Positions 24,481 through 36,674 of a DNA stretch of 64,000 nucleotides are shown one piece after another. Each line of letters opens with the position of its first letter. The first letter of the stretch is position 1. The notes under the pieces were generated by a model that had not been told where the DNA came from, made no database searches, and worked only from the letters and a program-made list of their open reading frames with translations. This DNA comes from Wyeomyia smithii (lineage: Eukaryota > Arthropoda > Insecta > Diptera > Culicidae): contig NC_073695.1 of the NCBI RefSeq assembly GCF_029784165.1, positions 10,391,786 through 10,455,785 on the forward strand, written 5' to 3'. Position numbers and translations under genes: made by a program.

Positions 24481-27400
24481 CCTCAAGACAGAGAGGGCTT
24501 TTCGATTATGATGAGCATATTAGAAGAAGCACTAATGGATTATCGTAAGAAAACCTCTGGCTGCCGTGGCTGTTGATGAAGCCATCCGGAAGCGAAACCA
24601 CCTTACCCGACGAACTGCTGAGTGCGTTAAGGGAGCAGTAGTAAAAAAAAAAAAACAAAAGAGGATATATCGAAACCCAACGGAACTGGGCAGCTAAGCT
24701 GCGGCATCATTCACTGCGCTACCGTTCGAATCAATTACATTTGGACAGCCGGGCTGATCCCATCGCTGTTCGGAATGGGAATTGAATTTGGATGCCTGAT
24801 CAAATATTAAACCTCGATGTGGATTCTTTGACCTTCGAATGTTGCCAATTGAAGGTAAAGCTTATGCTTGTTTCCAACGTGAAAACAGCAATCCTTTAAT
24901 CTTTGCACACCGAAGCGACATTTATTGCGGTACAATATACTTGCACTCCCAGACCAGCGGGAATTGCAGTATGAGCAACATCAACAAAGACTTTTCGATT
25001 TGGCAAGCAAAGCCAAAATTCAATTGTTGCTTTTATTGAATTCAATCAGTCCACTTTTACAGCTTCCATTCCGATCTCCGGTAGCGTAGGAGAAGGAGGA
25101 GCAAACACACGATTGCCATATTGTTCCATAGCTCTACACACAGCGTGGGGAGCAACTGGTCGGAGCCTGGCATCGAGTAAACAGAGCTCCCACGTTGATG
25201 ATGGAGTTTCTACAGGGTGCTAAAAATTGCTTCAACGTATGTGACTGATTTCATTTGCGGTGAAATTGTGCACCGAAATGGTTGTATTGTAGCAGTTTTG
25301 CCCAGATCCTTCGCTCGGGTGACTTTGGTCCGTCCCAGGGCGAGGAGCGGCAATGCAATAAGCCGTCTGCAGGTGAAAATAATTTGGTTCTCTTTCTAGT
25401 TGCAAATGTGGCTGGGATTTAGATTGTTGAGCTGACACGGTTTCATCACTCACAAATGAACTAATTCTTTCGTTTGGTACTAATTGGTATCACGGAAGCT
25501 GGAGCAGGTGGAATTGCGCTACGCTTGTCTTTCGTGGTTTGTTTGTAAGTTTGTAAATGACATAAAATTGGATCAGCGATGATTGAATTCCTTTTTTTCT
25601 GTTTTTAGTAAGAAGCTGTAAGAATGTTGGAATATATTTTTCAAAAATAATAAGTCTGCGAGTGATTAGAGCAAGGCATTCAATGAAAAAGAAATACTTA
25701 GTTTGAGCTTTCGTATGCTCAAAAAAGAAAATAATTTCTGTAAAATTAGCTTATAATAAGCCCTCTCACAGCAAATGATAGCCTATTCCTGCACATATAT
25801 ACTCACACCCGTTAAGGTCCCAAAAAATGATAAGAAAGCCAACGTACCTAGCCAACTCGCTGAATAAATCCTCTGGAGTAGATCGTGCGTGCTTCATTAT
25901 TTCTTCACTCCTTGCGAAAAGGTGAAAAGTATAAAATTAACATTTTCATCAAGTTGAGTTCTATTTTACTTTTTCTACCTTAACTTACAAATCGACGGTC
26001 GAAAACAATCCAGTTTCGTCAAGATTTCGATTAAATTAAACGAAATCGTGAAGCCGGCAAATAGGTGGTGACTTTTTCACCGGGCCCTCTGTCACCCGCA
26101 TACACTAACACACGCACAACCAATCGGTGTCAGTAAAAACTCCAAATAGGCGTGTTAAAATTTTAATGAACTTTACCGGCTTGGCTCCGGTCGGTTCCGT
26201 CACCGGGCATAGAGCTTGAGAGGAACCAAAAGCCAGCTCTCCCCGTCAAAGTGTCGATGTTCGGGCGAAATGGGTCGTCGCACTGTCTCCGGGTCGTCTG
26301 GGCTTGAGGTGTGGATCATTTTGCTTTTAATTTCACGCACTTGGTGCTGGATTTCGTTCCACTCCGGTGGCTTCAACCCCGGACGGAAGCTCTCCCGGTG
26401 TGTTAAGAAACAGGAAAAATGGATTATGAACAGCTGCCAGCAATCGGCGATGGAAGGGAAAAGCAAGATGGCAAAAAAAAAACAGCCATCATTTGTCTTA
26501 TGGCGGCTGTTTTTATCCTCAGGAGACTATAATAGCATCTTATTTCTCCGCACAGAACTCAATCTTCGGTTGAGCTGATTCTTGTAAGAAGCAAGAAAGT
26601 CCAGAATGGCCAGAAGCAGAAATTAAAGTTTTCCTCATTAATTAAATTAACCTCATACCTTTTGTTTTCCCGACTGTGTCAGCCGACTCTTTTATCAACT
26701 CTAACTCAATCAGCCACCATCAGTGCAGTGAGGAGAGGGTGGGGGAGAGTTTTGCAAGTCTGCTGGTGGCCAGCGGAGTTTCGTTCCAGTTGCAATTAGA
26801 TTGAATATTTCTGACATTTTTTCCGACATAATAGGAAATTCTTTCCTTACTCGGGGCCCAGCAGGATGGCAACGGCTGCTTCCTGTGGCCAACGAAACGA
26901 AACCCATAAAACACTTCCGACCAGCTATCGGCATCGACCCGAAGCGTTCGTACACTGATTCGGTGCCCTCGGGCGAGTGTAAGTCGGTCTAAATTGTTAT
27001 GAGAGACTGCGTAGCCGGGCTAAACCTTCTGTGAAGGGTGCTTTTGGCCTGGCAAAAGTGAAAGCGAAAGTGAGAACGGAATGACGTAGCTTCCCTTCGT
27101 CACACCCAGCAGCTGCTGGCCAGAAAGTAGCTGAATTAATTATAACTTTTCCTTTTCGGATGGCATCGGGGCGAAACGAGGGCTGAGGGGTGGTAGGGTG
27201 GAAACGATGGAAGGTGGTTTTCCTCACCTGTAATAGAAATTTATTTTGACTGACCCACAGCTGCTACTTCATGTTGGTGTTTCGGGGCCAACATACAATT
27301 TCAGTCGGCAGTTAACAGAGAAGGCCACCACCGAAGAACCAGCAGATATCAATTTACGTTAATTACAACTATTGCGGACCACGTTTTAGGTCGTTTACCG

Positions 27401-28380
27401 GGAAGTCCCGTCAGGAAGTATTATTCTGATGAAATTAAGGTCAGTGTTCATCCGGTGGAGGTTACCAAAGTTGCTCGTCCATTCTAGATTTGAAGACTGC
27501 CTGGGTATGGTCTCGTTTCGAAACCGCTAAAATTGCTAGATCTAATTAGATTTTCTCTCACATTTTTAATAAGTCGATTTACGTTCCAACTTCACATTTT
27601 CGCACATCTGGCCCACTCACTTCACTTTACGCGGCTCAGCAGCTGATATGCTGTAATTTACGCACAGCTTGATACTCACACTTTTCCACAGGAGAAGGCT
27701 TCCGGTAACCAGTCACCAGCACAACAATTCTAGAGCTGTCTTCCGCGAAGCCGGTGAGTCCGTGCTCAAATGAGGGAATGAAAAATATGAAACTGTCAGC
27801 TTGCCCCCCAACCCCAAATCGCACTCGGGTCGTTCCGAAAATGATACGATAAACAACGCCGAGTCTGTTCCCGTTCGCTGCTCTCGAGGGCACGAATTTA
27901 TGAAAAACCAACCTCTCACCCACCGATCCCATCCTAGAGTTCGCCAAATCACCACACCATGACGATGTTGATGATGACGACGACGACGACGCTTACACGT
28001 TGTTGAATCCCTAGAACGGGAAACGCGGACCGGGCTGGAAGCTGGCAGAAAGTTGAAAGCGATTTGTAACACTTGCTCTGAAATGCACTAATCCTCGTAG
28101 CATTCGTCGTCATCGTGTTCCGACTGGTGCAGCAAGTTGGTGTCGTTCTGCCTCGCAGCGTCCGCACAGTTACTGCGACCGTGGAGGCACATCCATTCTG
28201 GTTGTCTTCGCGGGAAACGTATGCACTTAGCCAGCACGTTTTTATCTTCCTACGAGAAAGGTATAGCAATCACTGTGGAAAGCGAACTTTGGAATGAGAT
28301 CGAGCGGGCCTAAATGTCATATAGCATTCGACTCAGTTCGACAAACTGAGCTGTTTTTAAGAGTATGTGTAACACCCGTC
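24481..28380. other. GC-richer single-copy-looking island 3, no gene called
   Basis: Balanced composition, with no similarity noticed to the repeat families in the window. Many overlapping frames of 60-120 codons occur on both strands, none with a motif I recognise. A (GAC)n-type run lies at 27978-27990. Candidate conserved non-coding DNA by context only. Confidence 0.35.
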
Positions 28381-29514
28381 CATTCCTCGGCGATGGCTGT
28401 ACCGATTTTTCTAATCTTAGTGTCTAATAAAAGCTCAAATTACCTCATAGATTGAAATTGAATTCCATTTTGATCGAAATAGTAGGTTGAAGGTGTTATA
28501 AGCAAATAGTATTTTAGATATTTTAAGACCAATTTGAACGAAATAAGTGATCAATAGAAGATGTGACTTCAAATTTAATCTGACTTTTCATTATAATTTG
28601 AAAAATAGAGATACAGCATGATCAGGCAATTTTTCATATGCGAAATTGGTCTACTATTTGAAGATTATTACTTCATGTCTTACCCGCATTATCGAACAAC
28701 TTCTTATTTTTTAAGTAATCATAATAGTTACCATGCCATAAAAATTATCCACATTCAAGGACTTGTTTTCAAGTAGTGATAACAATATCAAATATTGCAA
28801 GATTGCTGTACATTTTTCAGTAAAATGCTTCTATAATATTTGAATTTCATGTAGAAACACTTCATGTGAAGAACAAATACTTTAAAACCTGCTTTGTATC
28901 ATGATGATCAGACCAGTTTACTTCTGAGACTTCACCCATGCACTTTTTCTATGATTGATATAATGATACGATTTGATTACGTACAATTCATGAAAAAGTT
29001 CTGTTCTGAATACTTTTTAGGAGTGCGCATTTTGAAATGTTAATAACAGTTTAAGGTAACTAAATTGTCTATCTAAAAATTGTCTTGAAAAATCTCTAAG
29101 TAAATGTCAAATAAAATGACTGGTACAATGATGATACATTTTCGGTCAATCATTATTCTGACTAGCGGTCATGATACAAATTCTAAGATTAGAAAAACCT
29201 TTATAGGGGAACTGCTCCATCATTCATCTCAGCTCATATATTCATCTCATACAACATGAAAACACAATTGAAAAAAGAGAAAAAAAGCATATTCTCTAAC
29301 TAACCTTTTCTGCTAATCCATGGAATGGATTCTTCTTAGTTCAATTTAGATTTCTCATAAAGTAGAATCCTCAAAAACTCACTAAAAAGCTCTAAATTTG
29401 ATATTATAGTCGGGCATCTGCATTCGAAAACTCATTTAATTCAATCACCTACTTCAGAAAACAAAATCGCGCATTGTTCTATGCGGCTACAAAGGGACTC
29501 GTTCAGCAGCCAAC
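28381..29514. other. AT-rich non-coding stretch
   Basis: No frame over 60 codons and no obvious repeat. Nothing recognised. Confidence 0.45.
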
Positions 29515-29850
29515 TAAAGTTTTCGATGTAGAACTACGTTTTTTTTTAGCCTACCACATAGGGATGTAAATAGGAAAACTATTAACGAAAAGGGGACGAA
29601 AAATGTCCCTTTTTAAATGCTTATAAATCGGTTTGTTTTCAACCGATTTCCTTCATTTTTGCAGCAATTGTTTGGAAAATTATACACGCATCCACCCAAA
29701 TGTAGATTGATTATGCAAACTATTGTACTATTGATAATTGTCAAGCCTTGTTTAAACGAAGATTACGTCCTCTAATTGGTCGTAATATGATTGCTTCCCA
29801 AGCACGGTCGACAGAATCATATACCTTGCAATTGAAAACATGCTATTTGG

Positions 29851-29860
29851 CCTATATAAG
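29851..29860 (+). promoter_or_regulatory. TATA box of family A unit
   Basis: CCTATATAAG. The inverted copy at 22.8 kb has CCTATATAAGC in the same relative place. Conservation between diverged copies supports it as the promoter element of the ancestral unit. Present activity is unknown. Confidence 0.5.
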
Positions 29861-30078
29861 AGCCTGTTTCAGCCGAAGCCGCTCATAATAGTTCTGGACA
29901 GCGAAAAGGTGTCAACAGCAGTCGTCCTTCCTTAGCAGCAGCACTAGCCCTGTGGTTGGTCACCACGTTTCAGGAGCAGCGCGGTTCTTCTCAGCGTGTG
30001 TCGCCAGACTGTCATTATTCCCCTGTGTTAGGGCAGCATGAAGATCGTCATCACCAAATCCAATTTTGAACAGCAAAA

Positions 30079-30096
30079 TGCCTTTTTTTCAAGGCA
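30079..30096 (+). promoter_or_regulatory. Histone-like 3' stem-loop followed by AATAAA (copy a)
   Basis: TGCCTT / AAGGCA 6-bp stem with a 6-nt T-rich loop, preceded by CAGCAAAA and followed by AATAAAC. Copies at 31206-31221 and 32028-32043 have a 4-nt loop. Confidence 0.5.
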
Positions 30097-30130
30097 AATA
30101 AACAAGTCATTGAAAGTTAATAATTTTTGA

Positions 30131-30430
30131 CAACGTAAGCAAGCATTCTGTGCGGATTCTAGCAGTTACATCTGTCGCGGCCGTCTAATTTACAGAAGGT
30201 GAAATAGCTTCCACAGTGCATGTTGTCCGTGTATCTTAACTCCCCCACTGTTGGGGCTGCACAAAGGTTGCGATCAGCAACCGATTTTGAACAGCAAAAT
30301 GCCTTTTTTCAAGGCAAATAAACAAGTAATTGGAGGGTGAAAATTTCCTAGCATCAACACAAGCAAACATTCTTCGCGGGATCCTAGCAACCAAATTCTG
30401 TTGTAGTTTATTTAGTTAACACAACCCGGT
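30131..30430 (+). repeat. Family A tail duplicated in tandem
   Basis: After the first stem-loop, GTCGCGGCCGTCTAATTTAC, then CCCCCACTGTTGGGGC-type sequence and the stem-loop at 30300-30316 appear again before AATAAACAAGT. The tail module alone (about 220 bp) is repeated. The same module recurs at 31140-31330 and 32040-32210. Confidence 0.65.
30300..30316 (+). promoter_or_regulatory. Histone-like 3' stem-loop followed by AATAAA (copy b)
   Basis: TGCCTT-TTTTC-AAGGCA, then AATAAAC. Same flanks (AACAGCAAAA upstream) as copy a. Confidence 0.5.
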
Positions 30431-30619
30431 GGCATCGGCCTTGTTTCCCGAAGCTGCCGTGAAAGACAGTGGCGCTAGTCTCATCTATGTTTTTGAAGGT
30501 TTGTTCACATATACGTTGAGATGTTAATCCCTAAATCATCGCGCGATGTCAGCCGCAAGAAACACCGCCGTTCGAAATCGGCAAGAATAAACGTTGTGTA
30601 CATTCTATAATGATGCAAC

Positions 30620-31335
30620 GCATTCATTTTTGACGTAGAGCTACGTTTTTCTTTAGCCTACCACATAGGGATGTAAATAGGAAAACTATTAACGAAAAGA
30701 GGACGAAAAATGTCCCTTTTTAAATGCTTATAAATTGGTTTGTTTTCAACCAATTTCTTTGATTCTTGCAGCAATTGATTGGAAAATTATACACGCATCC
30801 ACTTAAATGTAGAAAAGTGTTGATTGATTATGCGAATTATTGTACAATTGAAAATTGTCAAGCCTTGTTGAAACGAAAACTACGTCCTCTGATTGGTCGC
30901 TTGCTGTCTTTCCCAGAAAAGGTCGACAGAATAAAATAATTAGTTAGCCGCATCGTAGCGAATTGCGGAAGTAGCAGCAGCGGGTTGCGCCAGTAAACAA
31001 ATCACATCACGTATCTGAGCAGCAGCGAGGTAGCACCAAACGTCTCGATAAGCCAGTTGAGAGCTTCGGCCTTCTTCCCGCAATAAAGTTTTGCTTTATC
31101 TTAGCAACAACACATTCTGTGCTGAATCCAAGAAAACAAAATTCTGTCGCGGCCGTCTTATTTACTGAATGCTAAAACAGCTTTAAAAGATTTTGAACAG
31201 CAAAATGCCTTTCTCAAGGCAATAAAAACAAGTGATTCAAGGTTAATAAATTTTTGGCAATAACACAAGCATTTTGTGCTGGATCCTAGCAATCAAATTC
31301 AGTCGCGATCAAAAAATTTACTTTATTTATTCACC
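30620..31335 (+). repeat. Family A unit, third copy
   Basis: Begins TTTTTGACGTAGAGCTACG at 30629-30647 and is highly similar to the 29.5-kb copy through CTACGTCCTCTGATTGGTCGC near 30907. It then diverges, and the TATA portion is not recognisable. It rejoins the family at GTCGCGGCCGTCTTATTTAC (31146-31165) and the stem-loop at 31206-31221. A tail module with GCAGCACAAAGGCTG follows to about 31380. Confidence 0.65.
31206..31221 (+). promoter_or_regulatory. Histone-like 3' stem-loop (copy c)
   Basis: TGCCTT-TCTC-AAGGCA, a 6-bp stem with a 4-nt loop, followed by ATAAAAAC. This is the same size as the histone mRNA 3' stem-loop, although the stem sequence differs from the usual GGYYYU. Confidence 0.5.
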
Positions 31336-31709
31336 TTATCCCCCCCACTGCTGGGGCAGCACAAAGGCTGTGATCAGCATGACCGATTTTGAGCAACAAA
31401 CCTTAACATCAATTCGACTTTACAGGAATAAATTGAAATTCAATCAATCAGCATAAACAGAATTTCGTCGTATGCCAGCTGCTCAGTGGCAACATGATGC
31501 AACACGCAACAACGAGCAAACGGAATCGCTTGATGTTCCAAACCGCGACACGATGAGGGTTAAAATCGTTGCGTGTGTGAAAGCACGATCGGTGTTTATT
31601 CGTTGTATACAAAAATCAAATGCGAATTGTGGAATAATTCGTCTAAAGAACATTAGAGAATGGCAAAAATGAACAGAAAGGCGTGGCCTGTTTCGTAGCA
31701 ACCTTGAAC

Positions 31710-31717
31710 TATAAAAG
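31710..31717 (+). promoter_or_regulatory. TATA box of family A variant
   Basis: TATAAAAG, located about 320 bp upstream of the 3' stem-loop of the same unit. Confidence 0.45.
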
Positions 31718-32027
31718 AGTGTTTCTGGTAAAATCAGCTACATTCATTAGTCGGAAGGTGAGCTGGCTAGACCGCCCACAACGTTGACAGCAGTATTAGC
31801 AGATATCAGCACTCAGCAGTCATAGCGGATTGCAGTGGATAGCAGCGGGTTGCACCTGTGGCTGCATTTAAATCAAACAAATCACTTGCCCTGTGGTTGG
31901 TCACCATGTCTCAGGAGCAACGCGGTTCTTCACACTTCTCAGCGTGTGTCGCCAGTCTGACGTCATTGTCCCACTACTGAGGTAGCATAAAGGTTGCCAT
32001 CAGCAAATCCAGTTTTGAGCAGCAAAA

Positions 32028-32043
32028 TGCCTTTTTCAAGGCA
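32028..32043 (+). promoter_or_regulatory. Histone-like 3' stem-loop (copy d)
   Basis: TGCCTT-TTTC-AAGGCA: 16 nt, 6-bp stem, TTTC tetraloop, preceded by AGCAAAA and followed by AACAAAC. The tetraloop and A-rich flanks match the architecture of histone mRNA 3' ends. The stem is not the canonical sequence. Confidence 0.5.
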
Positions 32044-32215
32044 AACAAACAAGTATTTGAAAGTTAATAATTTTTTAAGAACTCAAGCGAGCCATCTGGG
32101 CTGGATATAAGCAATTTAAATCTGTAGCGGCCGTCTAATTTACTGAATGCGAAACAGCTTTTACAGCTCGTGTTTTCAGTGTCTTCATTCCCCCACTGTT
32201 GAGACAACAAAAAGC

Positions 32216-34528
32216 AAGCATTAGTAGACTTTATGACTCATTAATGAAACACTTACAACAATGCATTTGTTAATAGTGTGCGTAGTTCCACGTCAGTTAT
32301 GCGGTCGTGTCTTGGATACAACCTCCTGCTTTTTTTTCATCACTAGCGGACCACTTTTTATTTTAATCGCTAAACAAAATCACTCACTACACTAAGAAAA
32401 CTTTAATCTTTGAAATATTCACCTAAAATGTCCAAAAACAAGCTTGAAGTAGCAGAAATATATGAGTTGAATTTCTACAATTCCTAAATTTCAACTGTAT
32501 GTATTTTCATATGTTTTTACTGCGTTGAAGAAAATCAAAAGTTTTGCCAAATCAGTTTCGGTAAATACGAAAAACTCATACTGAAAATGTTAAATTATTC
32601 CGACATAATTGACATAAATCGACAGCACTGCAGTGGTTGCCTAGGTTACCCATTTTGCACGTAAACAACTACAGCGGATATCTAGGTGACCTACTACGAC
32701 GGGCGTCGGATTTCCAATTATTCATTATTTATGTAAGCTAGAAAAAATGATTGTTCGCATGCGTATTTTTTCACTGTCATTACATGAAATGATGATAGTG
32801 AGAATGTGTCACGAAAATACTATTTTGAAATACCTTGTAAATTATCTAAATTGGTCCGTTCATGTTACATTACGTCACTAAAAATAATTTTCGGGTTGTA
32901 TAAATGTCCCTCTTTGTTGAATTTTGCGCAGTTTTAAAAAATCATTTTTTTTTTCATTTCAAGATCACGAAATTTGTATTCCGAATTATTTCACGAAACC
33001 GAAGCAAAGGTGAAATTTCGTTTACTTTTATTCCGACTTCATAGCAATGTTTATATATTTTGAAAAAAAAAATGATAGAAATTTCTACCGCTTGAAATAA
33101 AACTTGTTGAAATTTAAGCTCTATGATAGCTGGGTTCTAAAATCCATTGGTAGGAATAGGGCTGATTTCAACTTTACGATGAATTCTCGATTTATCTACT
33201 GTGACTTTAGCGACACATAGCTTGTAAATAAATTAAAACATATAATTTTGTTACGTTTATTTTTTGACGTGGGACTACGTTTTAGTTTCCAATACTGGAA
33301 AGCATTCTATTAAAAAACGGAAATGAAATTGGAAATTTTTCCAACGATAATAGCAACATAACCACATGAAAGATAACAATTACCAATGTTTTATTGGATA
33401 GATAAAATGTTGGGCAATTTTGTAATACGCTAGTTATTACAACTGTTTAATTACTCAGCGCTGAAAATTGATAAAAAGTTTCAGAACAAATTCAGGCGAA
33501 CAAGAATCAATCACATGCGAGCATTCCTAGCACAGACAACATGAATAGACATCAACTATCCCCTCTGATATTTGAAAATTGACAGAGTCTTTCCGTCTCA
33601 ACAGGTCAATTTATGTTTGCTTCCATGAACTTAGACTAATTTGATGTCTTGAAGGTAAAGGTTTTTCGAAAAGTTCGAAACAACCATTTTTCTTGAACAA
33701 TTTCTAAATCAGCTGTCAGAACGTAATAAAAGCTAATGTCGTGAAAGAAAACATGCAACATTATAAAAGCAACTGTACCGTACAGTATATGTGTAGCAGA
33801 GACCAGAGAGCCGCAGGTCTCTCGTCGTCTATGATTGCAGCGGTACACTTCTATTCGAACATTTTCATACGTGTGCAAAAGAGGAAATTGTACATTTTTG
33901 CAACGGTTATAATTTTTTTTATTTCATTTCTCTTTCGATATCCACTAAATAATCGCGACTGGATAGTATCGAAATAGTGAATTCCTTAATATACAAATTC
34001 ATAGAAGGGTAAGTACCGGCGAATGCTTGTGAATTTTTTGTTCATTGACTAAGATTTATTCAAAATCCTTTTCTAAATTTGAACATTGTTAGATGTTTTG
34101 TTTTTTTCATTTATAACCTGACAAATAATATACGTATATTAGCTGTCCTTGTAATACAGTGAATGTTGTTGTTAGCAAGAGGAAAAAACTTGGCGAGCAA
34201 AATTATAAAAATGATTCTTTTTGAGCTTTAACTTCGTTCTAACTGTTGATTGCTACGAATTTTTTGCTGGAACTTATTGATAATTTTTTTCAACATATCT
34301 TTTTATGTTTACCTACTAGAGAACCTATGTAAAGTTTTCCATATTATTTTGAAAGTAAGTCCATATAATAAATTTGATTTGATCAGAGTTTAATAACACC
34401 AAACCAGAGTGTTGTTAAATATATTTCTAAAAAAAGATTTTGATGAAAGGCTGAGAATAAAAATACTTGAGTCACTGAGCACTGAGTAAAAAAATATAGT
34501 TCGAGTGCAAAAATATCAGTCTAGTATA
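32216..34528. other. Non-coding; family F fragment at 32250-32330
   Basis: The 32250-32330 block is the inverted counterpart of 22130-22202. At 33256-33272 GACGTGGGACTACGTTT repeats the leader seen in family A. At 33622-33654 there is the inverted match to 6358-6390. No open frame over 80 codons and no domain. Confidence 0.45.
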
Positions 34529-34807
34529 CAGCCCTAGGGTTGTATAGAATCGTGACGTGGGACTAAACACTGTAACTAGAGGGATTTTGTTACAAAAGTT
34601 ACAGAGTTTTTCCCAGGACAATTTCCTACAAATATATATTTTAGGAGTCAAAAGGTCATCTCTGAAGAATAAGTTTTGAAAAGTGGTTTTTCCCATATAA
34701 AATCGTATGGAAACTTTAAAATCGGGCGATACACAGTTTTTATAGAAGCCATAAGGAACACGAAAAGTGCATGGGAGCTAACATTTATTTTTTGTCCCAC
34801 CCTACTG
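34529..34807. mobile_element. 279-bp TA-flanked MITE
   Basis: The left end reads CAGCCCTAGGGTTG and the right end, reversed, reads CAGTAGGGTGGGACAA. Both are directly flanked by TATA (34525-34528 and 34808-34811), as expected for TA-targeting Tc1/mariner-type transposases. The terminal repeats are only partly alike. No frame beyond a 74-codon minus-strand by-product. Confidence 0.45.
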
Positions 34808-34811
34808 TATA

Positions 34812-36558
34812 CCTTGTAGTATTTATTTCAGAAAAAAAATATCTTTATAATCATTTAACATAACTTTATTATCGAAGCCACAGATACAATGAATCAAAAA
34901 AACAAAAGATGACTTATTTGTCCATAATATTTTTCTTCATATTAATTCCACGTACTTTGCTCCATGGAGAAACATACGAAATACTAATACTACTTACTTT
35001 GTCCCATTCAAGTAGATTGCTAACAGATTTTGTTTGTTTGTTCAGAGACATGTAGTGACAAGAGGTTAAAATTTGTTTACCATTAAGGTTTATCATTTGT
35101 AAGCATTTAAATCTAATTTTCAAGAAACTTGGTTAGCCACCTATTGACTATAGAGAGAGCTTATCGCAACAACGTGTTTTGTCGAAAATTGGTAATAAAT
35201 CGATTCGACATAACCTGAGCCAGGTATCCCAAGAGTACAACCTTTACGGGCTCTCCTCTCAGAATACTTTTTCTGTTTCTGTTTGTTCGTGATACCTATC
35301 CGCGCCCACAGCAACAAAAAAGGAAACGAAAAATGCTCTTCGTGTTTCGATTTGGTATTCTTTGGAGGATGACTTCAGAATGGCGAATGTAGAAAAGAGA
35401 AGAAGCTGTTTTTCATACAGACGTTCGTGTCAGCACTACACAAACAGCGCACTTCGGTAACAACCCAAATCCACCGGAGACATTATGCCCTTTTTTTATT
35501 TTTATAAGACGGATGTCGTGTGGCGGCTGTTCAAAAAGGATTCATTTAACCATTGCCGGGTATTATATTATTGTATTATTATTATTATTTCTGTTTTAGA
35601 CAACATACATCTCTAATTTCAACATATTTTATGTATAAAAGCAGGAATAATACACTTTGAGGTAGATGGGTGGGCACCAATTCCAAAATCAATTTTTCTG
35701 AAAGAAAACAATATGGCGGCCAAATCCAATATGGCGACTACCTACTTTGATATTCGCAAATGACGGTCCTTTTTTTCCCTTTCTAATGAATGCACGTTTA
35801 GGTGATTTTATATGGAAATTCAACTGTTAGAGCAAATTTGATGAGCCAAGTTATAAATAAAAACGAAAATTTTTAAAAAACTATTGATATCCAGTTCACG
35901 GAGGGTCCATCAATTTGATCAACCAAATGCAGTTGCTCTACTTGTTTAATTTTACATAATGCTTTTTCAAAAGTTATTCGTGATTAAAAAAAATCTAATG
36001 GCACAAAATGCCCATAGGAATATACGTACAAAGTTTCAGCACATATGTCAAACTGGTACTTTTTTGGAATTGCTCTGCTTCTAACCCGCTGTCGTAGCAA
36101 CTCATAACCCATTTAGTTTTGGTAGCCAAGAGGTGCAATCTAGCAGAACGGAGCGCAAGCTATAATACTGCTTTGGAGTCTACAGATAAGTTGCTTTTCT
36201 CAAGACCATCAAGTTTGTTGAGTTGCAGGATTTTTCCTATGCGTTCTCTGCATTGTCAAAACGGTCCTTATCATGGCTACCACAAACGTAAAAGCAGTTT
36301 GATGAATAAAAGTTTGGGTAGTCTTACCTCAATGAAGCTTTCAAATAATCAATAAAGGCTCAGATACAACCATCTACTTTTGTAAAACGCGACACTATGG
36401 AATTGCCGTCATTAGCTTAGTTTTGAAAATTTTCCACTGGAATTTCCAAAAAAGATGCATGACATGTTTTTCTACAATATTGAAATTAGCAATACCTATG
36501 TTATATTCATCGAAATGAGTTCTTTATCAGACGTCTGACCAATATCGCAATATGCAGA
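34812..36558. other. Non-coding; possible low-level dispersed repeats
   Basis: AT-rich. The CAATATGGCGGCC...CAATATGGCGACT phrase at 35708-35738 resembles GCCGCCGTATTGG...CCGCC at 61600-61620, suggesting remnants of one more dispersed repeat. No gene recognised. Confidence 0.4.
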
Positions 36559-36674
36559 TACAGGGTGGCAACATAAAAATATTATTTTCTGTCCCAGCAT
36601 GACAAACAGGTGAGCATGTTTTAAAAGAGTAACGTGTTTACTGTTTATACGGAATTAATACAGTCAGTTTTCAG

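Larger units (their letters stand above)
29515..30130 (+). repeat. Family A gene-like repeat unit, most complete copy
   Basis: Landmarks in order are: GATGTAGAACTACG leader (29525-29538); TTTAGCCTACCACATAGGG (29548-29566); AAAATGTCCCTTTTTAAATG; ATTATACACGCATCCAC; GATTACGTCCTCTAATTGG; TATA box in CCTATATAAG at 29851-29860; GGTTGGTCACCACG and GCAGCGCGGTTC near 29955-29985; and the 3' stem-loop TGCC-T9-C-AAGGCA at 30079-30096, directly followed by AATAAAC. There is no open frame of note between the TATA box and the hairpin (about 225 bp), so a transcript would be non-coding. The layout suggests a Pol II unit, a solo LTR or a decayed gene-derived repeat. Confidence 0.7.
31640..32215 (+). repeat. 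Family A unit, fourth copy (variant promoter)
   Basis: Upstream part differs from the other copies but has TATAAAAG at 31710-31717 and a TCATTAGTC initiator-like sequence about 30 nt further on. Downstream it carries GCCCTGTGGTTGGTCACCAT (31888-31907), GGTTCTTC, CTTCTCAGCGTGTGTCGCCA (31934-31953), and the stem-loop at 32028-32043, then the GCGGCCGTCTAATTTACTGA tail. No protein-coding frame. Confidence 0.65.
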
